This document shows positions 55,988 through 64,000 of a stretch of DNA of 64,000 nt, in pieces. The stretch is from Xanthobacteraceae bacterium (GTDB lineage: Bacteria > Pseudomonadota > Alphaproteobacteria > Rhizobiales > Xanthobacteraceae), in NCBI GenBank assembly GCA_019746135.1, contig JAIESI010000160.1, positions 1-64,000 of the forward strand, written 5' to 3'. Every line of letters starts with the position of its first letter. Position 1 is the stretch's first letter. A program made the position numbers and the translations under genes. The notes below the pieces were generated by a model. That model was given only the letters and a program-made list of their open reading frames with translations, searched no databases and was not told where the DNA came from.

Positions 55988-58042
55988 TCATGTCAGCGCC
56001 ACATCGATAATGAGGTGTCCGGCGTCGGACACGGTCGCGACGTCGCCCGGATGGATCAGCGTGGTCGCGTTCGGCTCCTCGATCACCGCCGGGCCTTCGA
56101 CCCTGGCCCCTGCGGCGAGCGATGGCCGCCAGACGATGCGGGTTTTTAAGGGTTTTGCCGCGTCCGTGAAGATCACTTCGCGCCACTGATCGGCAACAGG
56201 CGGTTCCGGCGTCCATTTTTCGGACAGCCAGCGTTCCGCGAGCGTGTCGCTGCGTGCCGCAGTCACCACCAGCCGCACGTTGACGATCTCGAGCCGCTCG
56301 TCGGGCGCGGCCTGGCCGTAGCGCTGGTCGTGCTCGGCGTCGAACGCCGCGCGCAGCGGCGCAAAGTCGCCGGTGAGCAGCGCAGGGTCCTGCACCGGAA
56401 TGGCGATGGTGTGCTCCTGGCCGACATAGCGCAGGTCGGCGAGATAGGTGAAATCGGCTGTATCCGGTGCAATCCCGTCGCGCATGGCCTGCGCCTTGCC
56501 GGCCTCGGCGAGCTCGGCGAACACCGCCTCGACCTGCTTCGCATCCAGCGCGCCAAGCAGCCCGTAGAGCGTGCGCACGAAATCCTGCCGCCACGACGCC
56601 ATCAGCATGCCGAGCGCCGAGAATGTGCCCGGCACCTTCGGCACGATCACCTTGGGAAGGAAGATCTCCCGCGCGATGGCAACGGCGTGCAGCGGCCCCG
56701 CGCCGCCGAAGGCGATCATCGCCGTCTCGCGCGGATCGACGCCCTTCTTCACCGACACCGCGCGGACCGCAAGCGACATCGCCGCGTCGGCGATCTGCAC
56801 GATGCCGAGCGCGGCCTCCTTGATGCCGAGCCTGGTCGGGCCGCAAAGCTTCTGCTCGATCGCGCGTTCCGCGGCAGCGACATCGAGCTTCATCGCGCCG
56901 TTGAGAAAGCGCCCGGCATTGATGCGGCCGAGCACCAGATTGGCGTCGGTCACGACCGGATCGGTCGAGCCCTTGCCGTAGGCCGCGGGGCCTGGATCGG
57001 CACCTGCGCTCTTCGGTCCGACATGGATGCCGCCGGTCGCGTCGCACCAGGCGATCGAGCCGCCGCCCGCGCCGATCTCGACGATGTCGACCACCGGCAA
57101 CTGCATCGGCTGGCCGCTCGCCTCGCCGCCGATGGTGTAGCCGTCTTCGATCGCGGGGATGCCTTTGGTGATGAGGCTCGCCTTCGCCGTCGTGCCGCCC
57201 ATGTCGAAGCCGATCGCGCGCTCGATGCCGAGCATCGCGGCAAGCCGTCCCGCGCCGATGATGCCGGCGACCGGGCCGGACTCCATCATCGACACCGGCT
57301 GCTCCTGCGCGAGCCGCACCGACATCACGCCGCCATTGGAGCGCATGATGTTCAGCTTGCCGGGGAATTGGCCGTCGCGCAGATGGTGCTCGAGTCGGCC
57401 GAGATAGGCCTGCACGCGGGGGCCGACGAAGGCATTGAGCGCCGTGGTCGAGGTGCGCTCGTATTCGCGATATTCGCGCACGATCTCGTGCGACAGCGTG
57501 ACGAACAGTTTTGGATTGGCCGCGCGGAGGATTTCGCCGACGCGCCGCTCGTGCGCCGGATTGGCGTAGGCGTGCAGGAAGCACACCGCGACCGACTCGA
57601 TGTCCTGCTCGGCAATAGCCCTCGCCAGCACGTGCACTTCGCTCTCGTTCAGCGATTTTAGCACCTCGCCCTTGGCGTTCATCCGCTCGGTGACCTCGAA
57701 GGTCAGCTCGCGCGGGATGAGCGGTTTGGGGCGGTGAAAAAACAGGTTGAACGCCTCGATGCGGTTGCCGCGGCCGATGGCGTAGGTGTCGCGAAAGCCC
57801 CGCGTGGTGATCAACGCGGTGCGTGCGCCCTTGCGCTCCAGCACGGTGTTGATGGCGATGGTCGAGCCGTGCAGCAGCTCCGACAGCGCCGGCATCTCGC
57901 AATGGGCGAGCGCGAGGCTTTCCGCCACGCCGCGGGTCGGGTCGGCCGGAACGGTCGAGCACTTGGAGGTGACGATGCGGCCGTCGACGCAGCCGACCAG
58001 ATCGGTGAAGGTTCCGCCGATATCGACGCCGACAATGTTCAT
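55988..58042 (-). CDS. Hydantoinase/oxoprolinase A family protein
   Basis: 'MNIVGVDIGGTFTDLVG', 'GPVAGIIGAGRLAAMLGIERAIGFDMGGTTAKASLI'. Confidence 0.95.
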   Translation of the reverse strand: MNIVGVDIGGTFTDLVGCVDGRIVTSKCSTVPADPTRGVAESLALAHCEMPALSELLHGSTIAINTVLERKGARTALITTRGFRDTYAIGRGNRIEAFNLFFHRPKPLIPRELTFEVTERMNAKGEVLKSLNESEVHVLARAIAEQDIESVAVCFLHAYANPAHERRVGEILRAANPKLFVTLSHEIVREYREYERTSTTALNAFVGPRVQAYLGRLEHHLRDGQFPGKLNIMRSNGGVMSVRLAQEQPVSMMESGPVAGIIGAGRLAAMLGIERAIGFDMGGTTAKASLITKGIPAIEDGYTIGGEASGQPMQLPVVDIVEIGAGGGSIAWCDATGGIHVGPKSAGADPGPAAYGKGSTDPVVTDANLVLGRINAGRFLNGAMKLDVAAAERAIEQKLCGPTRLGIKEAALGIVQIADAAMSLAVRAVSVKKGVDPRETAMIAFGGAGPLHAVAIAREIFLPKVIVPKVPGTFSALGMLMASWRQDFVRTLYGLLGALDAKQVEAVFAELAEAGKAQAMRDGIAPDTADFTYLADLRYVGQEHTIAIPVQDPALLTGDFAPLRAAFDAEHDQRYGQAAPDERLEIVNVRLVVTAARSDTLAERWLSEKWTPEPPVADQWREVIFTDAAKPLKTRIVWRPSLAAGARVEGPAVIEEPNATTLIHPGDVATVSDAGHLIIDVALT

Positions 58043-58069
58043 GGGTGCTCGACTGGACGTGAAAGGGCG

Positions 58070-58906
58070 TCAGAATCCATAAAGACGCGCCGGATTGTCA
58101 ACCAGCGCTTTCCGGCGCGTCGCCTCGTCGGGCACCCATTCGAGCATCATGTCGAGTGTCCAGGCATCGTCGGGCTTTTGCAGGCCGGGCGTCGGGTGTG
58201 GCCAGTTGGTCGCCCACAGCATGCGGTCGGGGGCCGCTCGGGAGAGCGCGGTCGCGAGCCGGCCGACGTCGCTGTAGTTCGGCGGTCCGGACTTGGACCA
58301 TTCATACGGTGCGGAGAGCTTCACCCAGGTGCGGCCGTTCTCCAGCAGCTTCAGCAGGACCTTGAACGCCGAATGATCGACCGGAACAGGCTCCAGGAAT
58401 TTGCCGACGTGATCGACCACCAGCGTGCCGGTGAGCTTCTTCAAGAGCGGCTCGCGGTCGGGCAGCAGCCGCCCGTCGAGCTGCAGCTGCACGTGCCAGC
58501 CGAAATGTCCGACCCGCGCCGCCATGGTCTCGAGAATGTCCCAGGGGAGCGCGCCGCCGGCCAGCATGTGGAAGCGGATGCCGCGGATGCCCGCCTTGGT
58601 GAGGCGGTCGAGCTCCGCGTCGGTCACCGTCTGGTCGACCACGGCGATGCCGCGCGCGCTGTCGCCCAGCGCCGCGATCGCCGCAAGCGTGCATCGGTTG
58701 TCGGTGCCGTAGGTCGAGGGCTGCACCACGACCGTCCGCGCGATGCCGAGCCGCGCCCGCACCTTGAGATAGTCCGCAACCGACGCGTCCGGCGGCGTGA
58801 ACGCAGCGGTCGGCGCGGTCGGAAAGCGCGAATCGTATATATGCATGTGGGTGTCGCAGGTGCCCGCGGGCGCCTTGAGCTTCGGCGGGCTGTCGTTCGG
58901 CGGCAT
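58070..58906 (-). CDS. Amidohydrolase-2 family (2-pyrone-4,6-dicarboxylate lactonase-like)
   Basis: 'APAGTCDTHMHIYDSRFPTAP', 'LVVDHVGKFLEPVPVDHSAFKVLLKLLENGRTWVKLSAPYEWS'. Confidence 0.88.
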   Translation of the reverse strand: MPPNDSPPKLKAPAGTCDTHMHIYDSRFPTAPTAAFTPPDASVADYLKVRARLGIARTVVVQPSTYGTDNRCTLAAIAALGDSARGIAVVDQTVTDAELDRLTKAGIRGIRFHMLAGGALPWDILETMAARVGHFGWHVQLQLDGRLLPDREPLLKKLTGTLVVDHVGKFLEPVPVDHSAFKVLLKLLENGRTWVKLSAPYEWSKSGPPNYSDVGRLATALSRAAPDRMLWATNWPHPTPGLQKPDDAWTLDMMLEWVPDEATRRKALVDNPARLYGF

Positions 58907-59011
58907 GAAATTTCCTCCCGGCGTGGCAGTGTCCCATGCCGGGCTCTTCCTTCCAAGCACACCGCTCGCTAGAGACTATGCCGTGGCGGACGAGACCCAA
59001 TTGATTTGTCG

Positions 59012-59695
59012 ATGGCGGCGATCAGGACCAGCAGCAAGGCGCAGGTGAACAGGAAGGTCCGGGGCGCAGGCCCGCGCGATCCCGAGCGCACCAGCGCATC
59101 GATCCTCGCTGCGGCCGTGGCGGAGTTTACCGAGAAGGGCTACGCCGGCGCGCGCATCGATGCGATCGCCGAGCGCTCGGGCGCCAACAAGCGGATGATC
59201 TATCACTATTTCGGCGACAAGGACGGGCTCTACCTCGCCGTGCTCGAAAGCGCCTATGTCGGCATCCGCTCGGCGGAAGCCGAGCTGCATCTCGCCGATC
59301 TCGAGCCGGTTGCGGCCATCGAGCGGCTCATCGGCTTCACCTGGGACTACTTCATCGCCCATCCGGAATTCCTCAGCATCCTGAGCACCGAGAACCTGCA
59401 TCGGGCCAAGTTCCTGAAGAAGTCGAAGCGCGTGCTGCAGCTGCATTCGCCGCTGGTGTCGGTGATCTCGGACGTGCTGAAGCGGGGCACCGAGCGCGGC
59501 GTGTTTCGCCGCGACGCTGACCCGGTCTATGTTTACATCTCCATCGCCTCGCTCGGCATTTTCTATCTGTCGAACCGATGGACGCTCTCGACCATCTTCA
59601 CGCGCGACCTGACCGCGCAGCCGGAAATCCGCGCCTGGGGCCGGCATATTGCCGCTGTCATCCTCGGCTATCTGCGACCGGGAAAAGCGGCTTGA
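59012..59695 (+). CDS. TetR-family transcriptional regulator
   Basis: 'RTSASILAAAVAEFTEKGYAGARIDAIAERSGANKRMIYHYFGDKDGLYLAVL'. Confidence 0.94.
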   Translation: MAAIRTSSKAQVNRKVRGAGPRDPERTSASILAAAVAEFTEKGYAGARIDAIAERSGANKRMIYHYFGDKDGLYLAVLESAYVGIRSAEAELHLADLEPVAAIERLIGFTWDYFIAHPEFLSILSTENLHRAKFLKKSKRVLQLHSPLVSVISDVLKRGTERGVFRRDADPVYVYISIASLGIFYLSNRWTLSTIFTRDLTAQPEIRAWGRHIAAVILGYLRPGKAA

Positions 59696-59710
59696 CGGCA
59701 TCGGCCATTT

Positions 59711-59726
59711 GTAACTAGATAGTTAC
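59711..59726. promoter_or_regulatory. Perfect inverted repeat, candidate TetR-family operator
   Basis: GTAACTA-GA-TAGTTAC between tetR-like stop and the downstream oxidoreductase ATG (59761). Confidence 0.65.
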
Positions 59727-59760
59727 TATCCAAAGATCACGGACCGGGAGGAACGGAAGC

Positions 59761-60912
59761 ATGGCTCAGCAGCGTCTTGGCATCATCATGAACGGCGTCA
59801 CCGGGCGCATGGGCATGAACCAGCATCTGATCCGCTCGATCTGCGCCATCCGCGACCAGGGCGGCGTTGTCCTGAAGAACGGCGACCGGGTGATGCCCGA
59901 TCCGATCCTGGTCGGGCGCAACGCCGAGCGGGTGCAGAAGCTCGCCAAGGCGTACGGGGTCTCGCGCTGGACCACCGACCTCGATGCGGCGTTGAAGGAC
60001 AAGAAGGACGCGCTGTTCTTCGACGCCGCGACCACGCAGCTCCGCGCCGGGCTCCTCAAGAAGGCGATGAAGGCCGGCAAGCACATCTACTGCGAGAAGC
60101 CGGTGTCGGACACGCTCAAGGATGCGCTCGACCTCGTTCGCGCGGCCAAGAAGGCCGGCATCAAGCACGGCGTGGTGCAGGACAAGCTGTTCCTGCCGGG
60201 CCTGCTCAAGCTCAAGCTCTTGATCGATTCCGGTTTCTTCGGCCGCATCCTGTCGGTGCGCGGCGAGTTCGGCTACTGGGTGTTCGAGGGCGACTGGCAG
60301 CCGGCGCAGCGGCCGTCGTGGAATTACAAGAAGGCCGAAGGTGGCGGCATCATCCTCGACATGGTCTGCCACTGGCGCTACGTGCTCGACAACCTGTTCG
60401 GCGACGTCGAGAGCGTGACCTGTCTCGGCGCGACCCACATCCCCAAGCGGGTGGACGAGAACGGCAAGACCTACACCAACGACGTGGACGACGCGGCCTA
60501 TGCGACGTTCCAGCTCAAGGGCGGCGCGATCGCGCACATCAACATGTCGTGGTGCACGCGGGTGCGCCGCGACGATCTCGTGACGTTCCATGTCGACGGC
60601 ACGCTTGGCTCGGCGGTGGCCGGGCTGCAGAACTGCTGGAGCCAGGCGCGGGTGAATACGCCGCGGCCGGTGTGGAACCCGGACGTGCCGCAGCCGATCA
60701 AATTCTTCGAGACGTGGCAGGAGGTGCCCGGCGTCGGCGCCTACGACAACGGCTTCAAGGTCGAATGGGAGATGTTCATCAGGCACCTCTACGAGGATGC
60801 GCCGTTCAAATGGACGCTGTTGGAGGGCGCCAAGGGCCTGCAGCTGGTCGAGGCGGCACACAAGAGCTGGAAGGAGCGGCGCTGGATCGACATTCCGGCA
60901 CTGAAAGTCTGA
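59761..60912 (+). CDS. Gfo/Idh/MocA-family oxidoreductase
   Basis: 'MKAGKHIYCEKPVSDTLKDALDLVRAAKKAGIKHGVVQDKLFLPGLLKLKLLIDSGFFGRI'. Confidence 0.92.
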   Translation: MAQQRLGIIMNGVTGRMGMNQHLIRSICAIRDQGGVVLKNGDRVMPDPILVGRNAERVQKLAKAYGVSRWTTDLDAALKDKKDALFFDAATTQLRAGLLKKAMKAGKHIYCEKPVSDTLKDALDLVRAAKKAGIKHGVVQDKLFLPGLLKLKLLIDSGFFGRILSVRGEFGYWVFEGDWQPAQRPSWNYKKAEGGGIILDMVCHWRYVLDNLFGDVESVTCLGATHIPKRVDENGKTYTNDVDDAAYATFQLKGGAIAHINMSWCTRVRRDDLVTFHVDGTLGSAVAGLQNCWSQARVNTPRPVWNPDVPQPIKFFETWQEVPGVGAYDNGFKVEWEMFIRHLYEDAPFKWTLLEGAKGLQLVEAAHKSWKERRWIDIPALKV

Positions 60913-60929
60913 TAGCTCTCTCCACTCGG

Positions 60930-61115
60930 TCATTGCCGGGCTTGACCCGGCAATCCATGATGACCATCCGCTGGTGTAGATCGTAAGATCGGGCTTCGCG
61001 GTTGCTTCTCATGGATGCCCGGGCCATAGGCGAGCAAAGCGACGCCGTCCTTCGGACGGCTATAGGCGAGCAAAGCGACGCCGTCCTTCGGATGGCTATG
61101 CCCGGGCATGACAGC
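60930..61115. repeat. Composite intergenic repeat with 36-bp tandem duplication (61026-61061, 61062-61097)
   Basis: GTCATTGCCGGGCTTGACCCGGCAATCCATGATGA ... TCATGGATGCCCGGG; ATAGGCGAGCAAAGCGACGCCGTCCTTCGGACGGCT x2 with one mismatch. Confidence 0.85.
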
Positions 61116-61165
61116 CGAGAGGCAGGAGTCCGGCGGCAACACAGCAAAAGAAGAGCAAGGCATCG

Positions 61166-62329
61166 ATGCCCACATTGAATCTCCCCACCGCTGGCGGCCG
61201 GATCACGGCCTACCTGATGCAGCCGCCGCGGAATTTCCCGAAGGCCGAGCCGCCGTTCAACCGCATCGCCTATGCGGCGGCGCATGTCGTTGCCGACCCG
61301 CTGGCCGATCGCGAGCCGTGGCTCGATGCCGCGGTGGACTGGGATACCACCATCGAATTCCGCCGCCACCTCTGGTCGCTGGGGCTGGGCGTCGCCGAGG
61401 CGATGGACACGGCGCAGCGCGGCATGGGCATGAACTGGGCGAACTCGCTGGAACTGGTCCGGCGCAGCCTCGACGCGGCGAAGGATTTTCCCGGCGCGTT
61501 GATCGGCTCGGGCGCAGGCACCGACCACCTCGAGGTCACGCCCGACGTGACGGTGGACGACGTGATCCGCGCCTACGAGGAGCAGTGCGAGGCGATCGAG
61601 AAGCTCGGCGGGCGCATCATCCTGATGGCGAGCCGGGCGCTGGTGAAGGCGGCGCGCTCGCCGGACGACTACGTGCTGGTCTACGAGCACATCCTCAGCC
61701 AGGTGAAGCAGCCGGTGATCATCCACTGGCTCGGCGAGATGTTCGATCCCGCGCTCGAAGGCTACTGGGGCTATCGCGACCACGCGGACGCGATGGACGT
61801 CGCGATCGACGTGATCGCGTCGAACCCGTCGAAGGTCGACGGCGTCAAGATTTCGCTGCTCGACAAGAACAAGGAAGTCACCATGCGGCGGCGCCTGCCG
61901 CAGGGCGTCAGGATGTTCACCGGCGACGACTTCAACTATGCCGAGCTCATTGCTGGGGACGAGCAGGGCTATTCCGACGCGCTGCTCGGCATCTTCGACG
62001 CGATCGCGCCGGCGGCATCCGCGGCGCTCGATGCTTTCACCCACGGCAATGTCGCCTCGTTCCACGATATTCTCGCGCCGACGGTGCCGCTGTCGCGGCA
62101 CATCTTCAAGGCGCCGACCCGCTTCTATAAGACCGGCGTGGTGTTCATGGCCTACCTCAACGGCCTGCAGAATCACTTCACCATGATCGGCGGCCAGGAA
62201 AGCACCCGCTCGACGCTGCATCTCGCCGAGCTGTTCCGCCTCGCCGACGCGGCGGGGCTCCTTGCCGATCCGGAGCTCGCCGCCTCGCGCATGCGCACCG
62301 TGATGGCGACTCGCGGGGTCGCCGCCTGA
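61166..62329 (+). CDS. DUF993-like dihydrodipicolinate synthase-related protein
   Basis: 387 aa; 'GALIGSGAGTDHLEVTPDVTVDDVIRAYEEQCEAIEKLGGRIILMASRALVKAARSPDDYVLVYEHILSQV'. Confidence 0.82.
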   Translation: MPTLNLPTAGGRITAYLMQPPRNFPKAEPPFNRIAYAAAHVVADPLADREPWLDAAVDWDTTIEFRRHLWSLGLGVAEAMDTAQRGMGMNWANSLELVRRSLDAAKDFPGALIGSGAGTDHLEVTPDVTVDDVIRAYEEQCEAIEKLGGRIILMASRALVKAARSPDDYVLVYEHILSQVKQPVIIHWLGEMFDPALEGYWGYRDHADAMDVAIDVIASNPSKVDGVKISLLDKNKEVTMRRRLPQGVRMFTGDDFNYAELIAGDEQGYSDALLGIFDAIAPAASAALDAFTHGNVASFHDILAPTVPLSRHIFKAPTRFYKTGVVFMAYLNGLQNHFTMIGGQESTRSTLHLAELFRLADAAGLLADPELAASRMRTVMATRGVAA

Positions 62330-63159
62330 TGCGCGATCTCTCCCGCGATAAGAGCCTGCTCGCCATCAATTCGGCGACGGTGAAGCCGTGGACGCTGGAG
62401 CAACTGGTCGAAGGCTGCGCCCGCTCGGGCATCACCGGCATCGCGCCGTGGCGCGACATCGTCCAGGCCGTGGGCATCGAGAAGGCGGGCCGCATGATCC
62501 GCGCGGCCGGGCTGACCGTGACCTGCCTCTGCCGCGGCGGGATGTTTCCGGCGGCGGATGCAGCCGGTCGCCGCGCGGCGCTTGACGACAACCGCCGTGC
62601 CGTCGACGAGGCCGCGGGCATCGGCGCGCGCTCCCTGGTGCTGATCGCCGGCGGCTTGCCGAAGGGTTCGAAGGATCTCGCCGGCGCCCATGAGCAGGTG
62701 CGCGATGGCCTCGCGGCGCTGTTGCCCTATGCGCGCGACGCCGGCGTGCCGCTCGCCATCGAGCCGCTGCATCCGATGTATGCCGCCGACCGCGCCTGCG
62801 TGAACACGCTCGCGCACGCCAATGATCTCTGCGACGAGCTGGGCGAGGGCATGGGCGTTGCGGTCGACGCCTATCACGTCTGGTGGGATCCTGATCTGCC
62901 GCGGCAGATCGAGCGCGCCGGCTCGCGCATCCTCACCTATCACGTCTGCGATTGGCTGGTGCCGACGCGTGACCTGCTGCTCGATCGCGGCATGCCGGGC
63001 GACGGCGTGATCGACCTTCCAGGCTTGCGCCGGATGGTCGAGGCGACGGGCTATGACGGGCACATCGACGTGGAGATTTTCTCGGCGGAGAACTGGTGGA
63101 AGCGCGAGCCGGGTGAGGTGCTGCGCATCTGCGTGGAGCGGCACCAGACGGTGGTGTGA
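62329..63159 (+). CDS. Sugar phosphate isomerase/epimerase (xylose isomerase-like TIM barrel)
   Basis: Overlaps previous gene; 'GVPLAIEPLHPMYAADRACVNTLAHANDLCDELG', 'GYDGHIDVEIFSAENWWKREPGEVL'. Confidence 0.9.
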   Translation: MRDLSRDKSLLAINSATVKPWTLEQLVEGCARSGITGIAPWRDIVQAVGIEKAGRMIRAAGLTVTCLCRGGMFPAADAAGRRAALDDNRRAVDEAAGIGARSLVLIAGGLPKGSKDLAGAHEQVRDGLAALLPYARDAGVPLAIEPLHPMYAADRACVNTLAHANDLCDELGEGMGVAVDAYHVWWDPDLPRQIERAGSRILTYHVCDWLVPTRDLLLDRGMPGDGVIDLPGLRRMVEATGYDGHIDVEIFSAENWWKREPGEVLRICVERHQTVV

Positions 63160-63162
63160 GCG

Positions 63163-64000
63163 TCAGACGGGTCCGCCCCTGAGCGCACGCAACGCGTTGA
63201 CGATCACGGCGATGTCGATGGCCTCCTGAAGCAGTGCGCCTTCGACGGGCGTGATGAGCCCGAATGCGGCGGCTACCATGCCCGCCACCGACAAGCCGAT
63301 CCCGGCCACCACGCTTTGCAAGGCGATCAATCTTGATCGGCGGGCGATCTCCACCGCCGGGACGATGCGGTCGAGCCGGTCGACCAGCAGCACCACGTCT
63401 GCCACTTCGGCGGACGCCGCAGCGCCGCCCGCGCCCATGGCAACGCCGACATCGGCGGCAGCGAGCGCGGGCGCGTCATTGACGCCGTCACCGACCATCA
63501 ACACCTGGCCGTTCTTGCGCTCCGACACGACGATCATGACCTTCTGATCCGGCGTGAGGTCGGAGCGCACGGCATCGAACGGCAGGCCGTCGGTGATCGC
63601 GTCCGCCACCTCGCGCCGGTCCCCCGTCGCGAGGATCAGCCGCTGGAAACCGAGATCGCGCAGCCTGCGCAACAGGTCCGGCGTTCCGCCCCGCAGCTCA
63701 TCGGCCATGATCAACTCGGCGGCATGAACGCCGTCGATGGCGACTGAAACGGTGACCGCGCCGGGTGGCCGGTCCCCCTGTGGGGCGGGCCGAGAGCCCC
63801 GAGGAATGCGCGACATCACGAAGCGTCGGCCGCCGACCACCACGCGATGCCCGTCGACGACACCCTCGATCCCTTCGCCCGGCGTTTCCGCGACCCCGCT
63901 TGGTACCGAAAGCGTGTGTCCGCGGCTGCGCGCCGTCTCGACGAGCGTGCGCGCCAGCACATGCTTGGAGGCTTGGTCGAGCGATGCCGCGAGCCTGAAT
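63163..64000 (-). CDS. Heavy-metal translocating P-type ATPase, C-terminal part (truncated by window edge)
   Basis: 'LILATGDRREVADAI', 'VLMVGDGVNDAPALAAADVGVAMGAGGAAASAEVADVVLL'. Confidence 0.92.
   Translation of the reverse strand, partial: FRLAASLDQASKHVLARTLVETARSRGHTLSVPSGVAETPGEGIEGVVDGHRVVVGGRRFVMSRIPRGSRPAPQGDRPPGAVTVSVAIDGVHAAELIMADELRGGTPDLLRRLRDLGFQRLILATGDRREVADAITDGLPFDAVRSDLTPDQKVMIVVSERKNGQVLMVGDGVNDAPALAAADVGVAMGAGGAAASAEVADVVLLVDRLDRIVPAVEIARRSRLIALQSVVAGIGLSVAGMVAAAFGLITPVEGALLQEAIDIAVIVNALRALRGGPV

Noticed and set aside
55785-57962. 725-aa minus-strand ORF overlapping HyuA
   Set aside because: Alternative frame of HyuA; Arg-rich, non-protein-like composition.

Overview
High-GC alphaproteobacterial chromosome segment (gene content and repeat style suggest Rhizobiales, Nitrobacteraceae/Xanthobacteraceae-like; this is inference). 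It carries about 50 protein-coding genes, mostly accessory catabolism and transport. These include four TctC/Bug-type tripartite tricarboxylate transporter (TTT) binding proteins but only one TctA/TctB pair, two molybdenum hydroxylase (xanthine dehydrogenase-type) loci, a hydantoinase A/B plus creatinase-like locus, three '4,5-dihydroxyphthalate decarboxylase'-like proteins, and several RidA/YjgF proteins. No rRNA, intact tRNA, CRISPR array or complete IS element was recognised. Main second-look items: (1) a GntR-DMT-RidA-TctC-(RidA)3-TctC-TctB-TctA-(RidA)3 gene run in which the RidA domains appear to lack the canonical catalytic Arg, with a 16-bp perfect palindrome in front of gntR and a frameshifted FAD-monooxygenase remnant beside it; (2) a modular family of intergenic palindromes whose stems co-vary while loops stay constant; (3) a dense hairpin array at 44.05-44.35 kb; (4) an AbiEii-like nucleotidyltransferase overlapping an uncharacterised small gene; (5) a toxin-first TA pair with a near-consensus promoter ending about 10 bp before the toxin ATG; (6) two genes interrupted by in-frame TGA codons with coding sense continuing in the same frame; (7) a GNAT gene whose 3' end is repeated 3.4 kb away, bracketing an inserted block. 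All calls come from reading the sequence and ORF translations; no database search was run.
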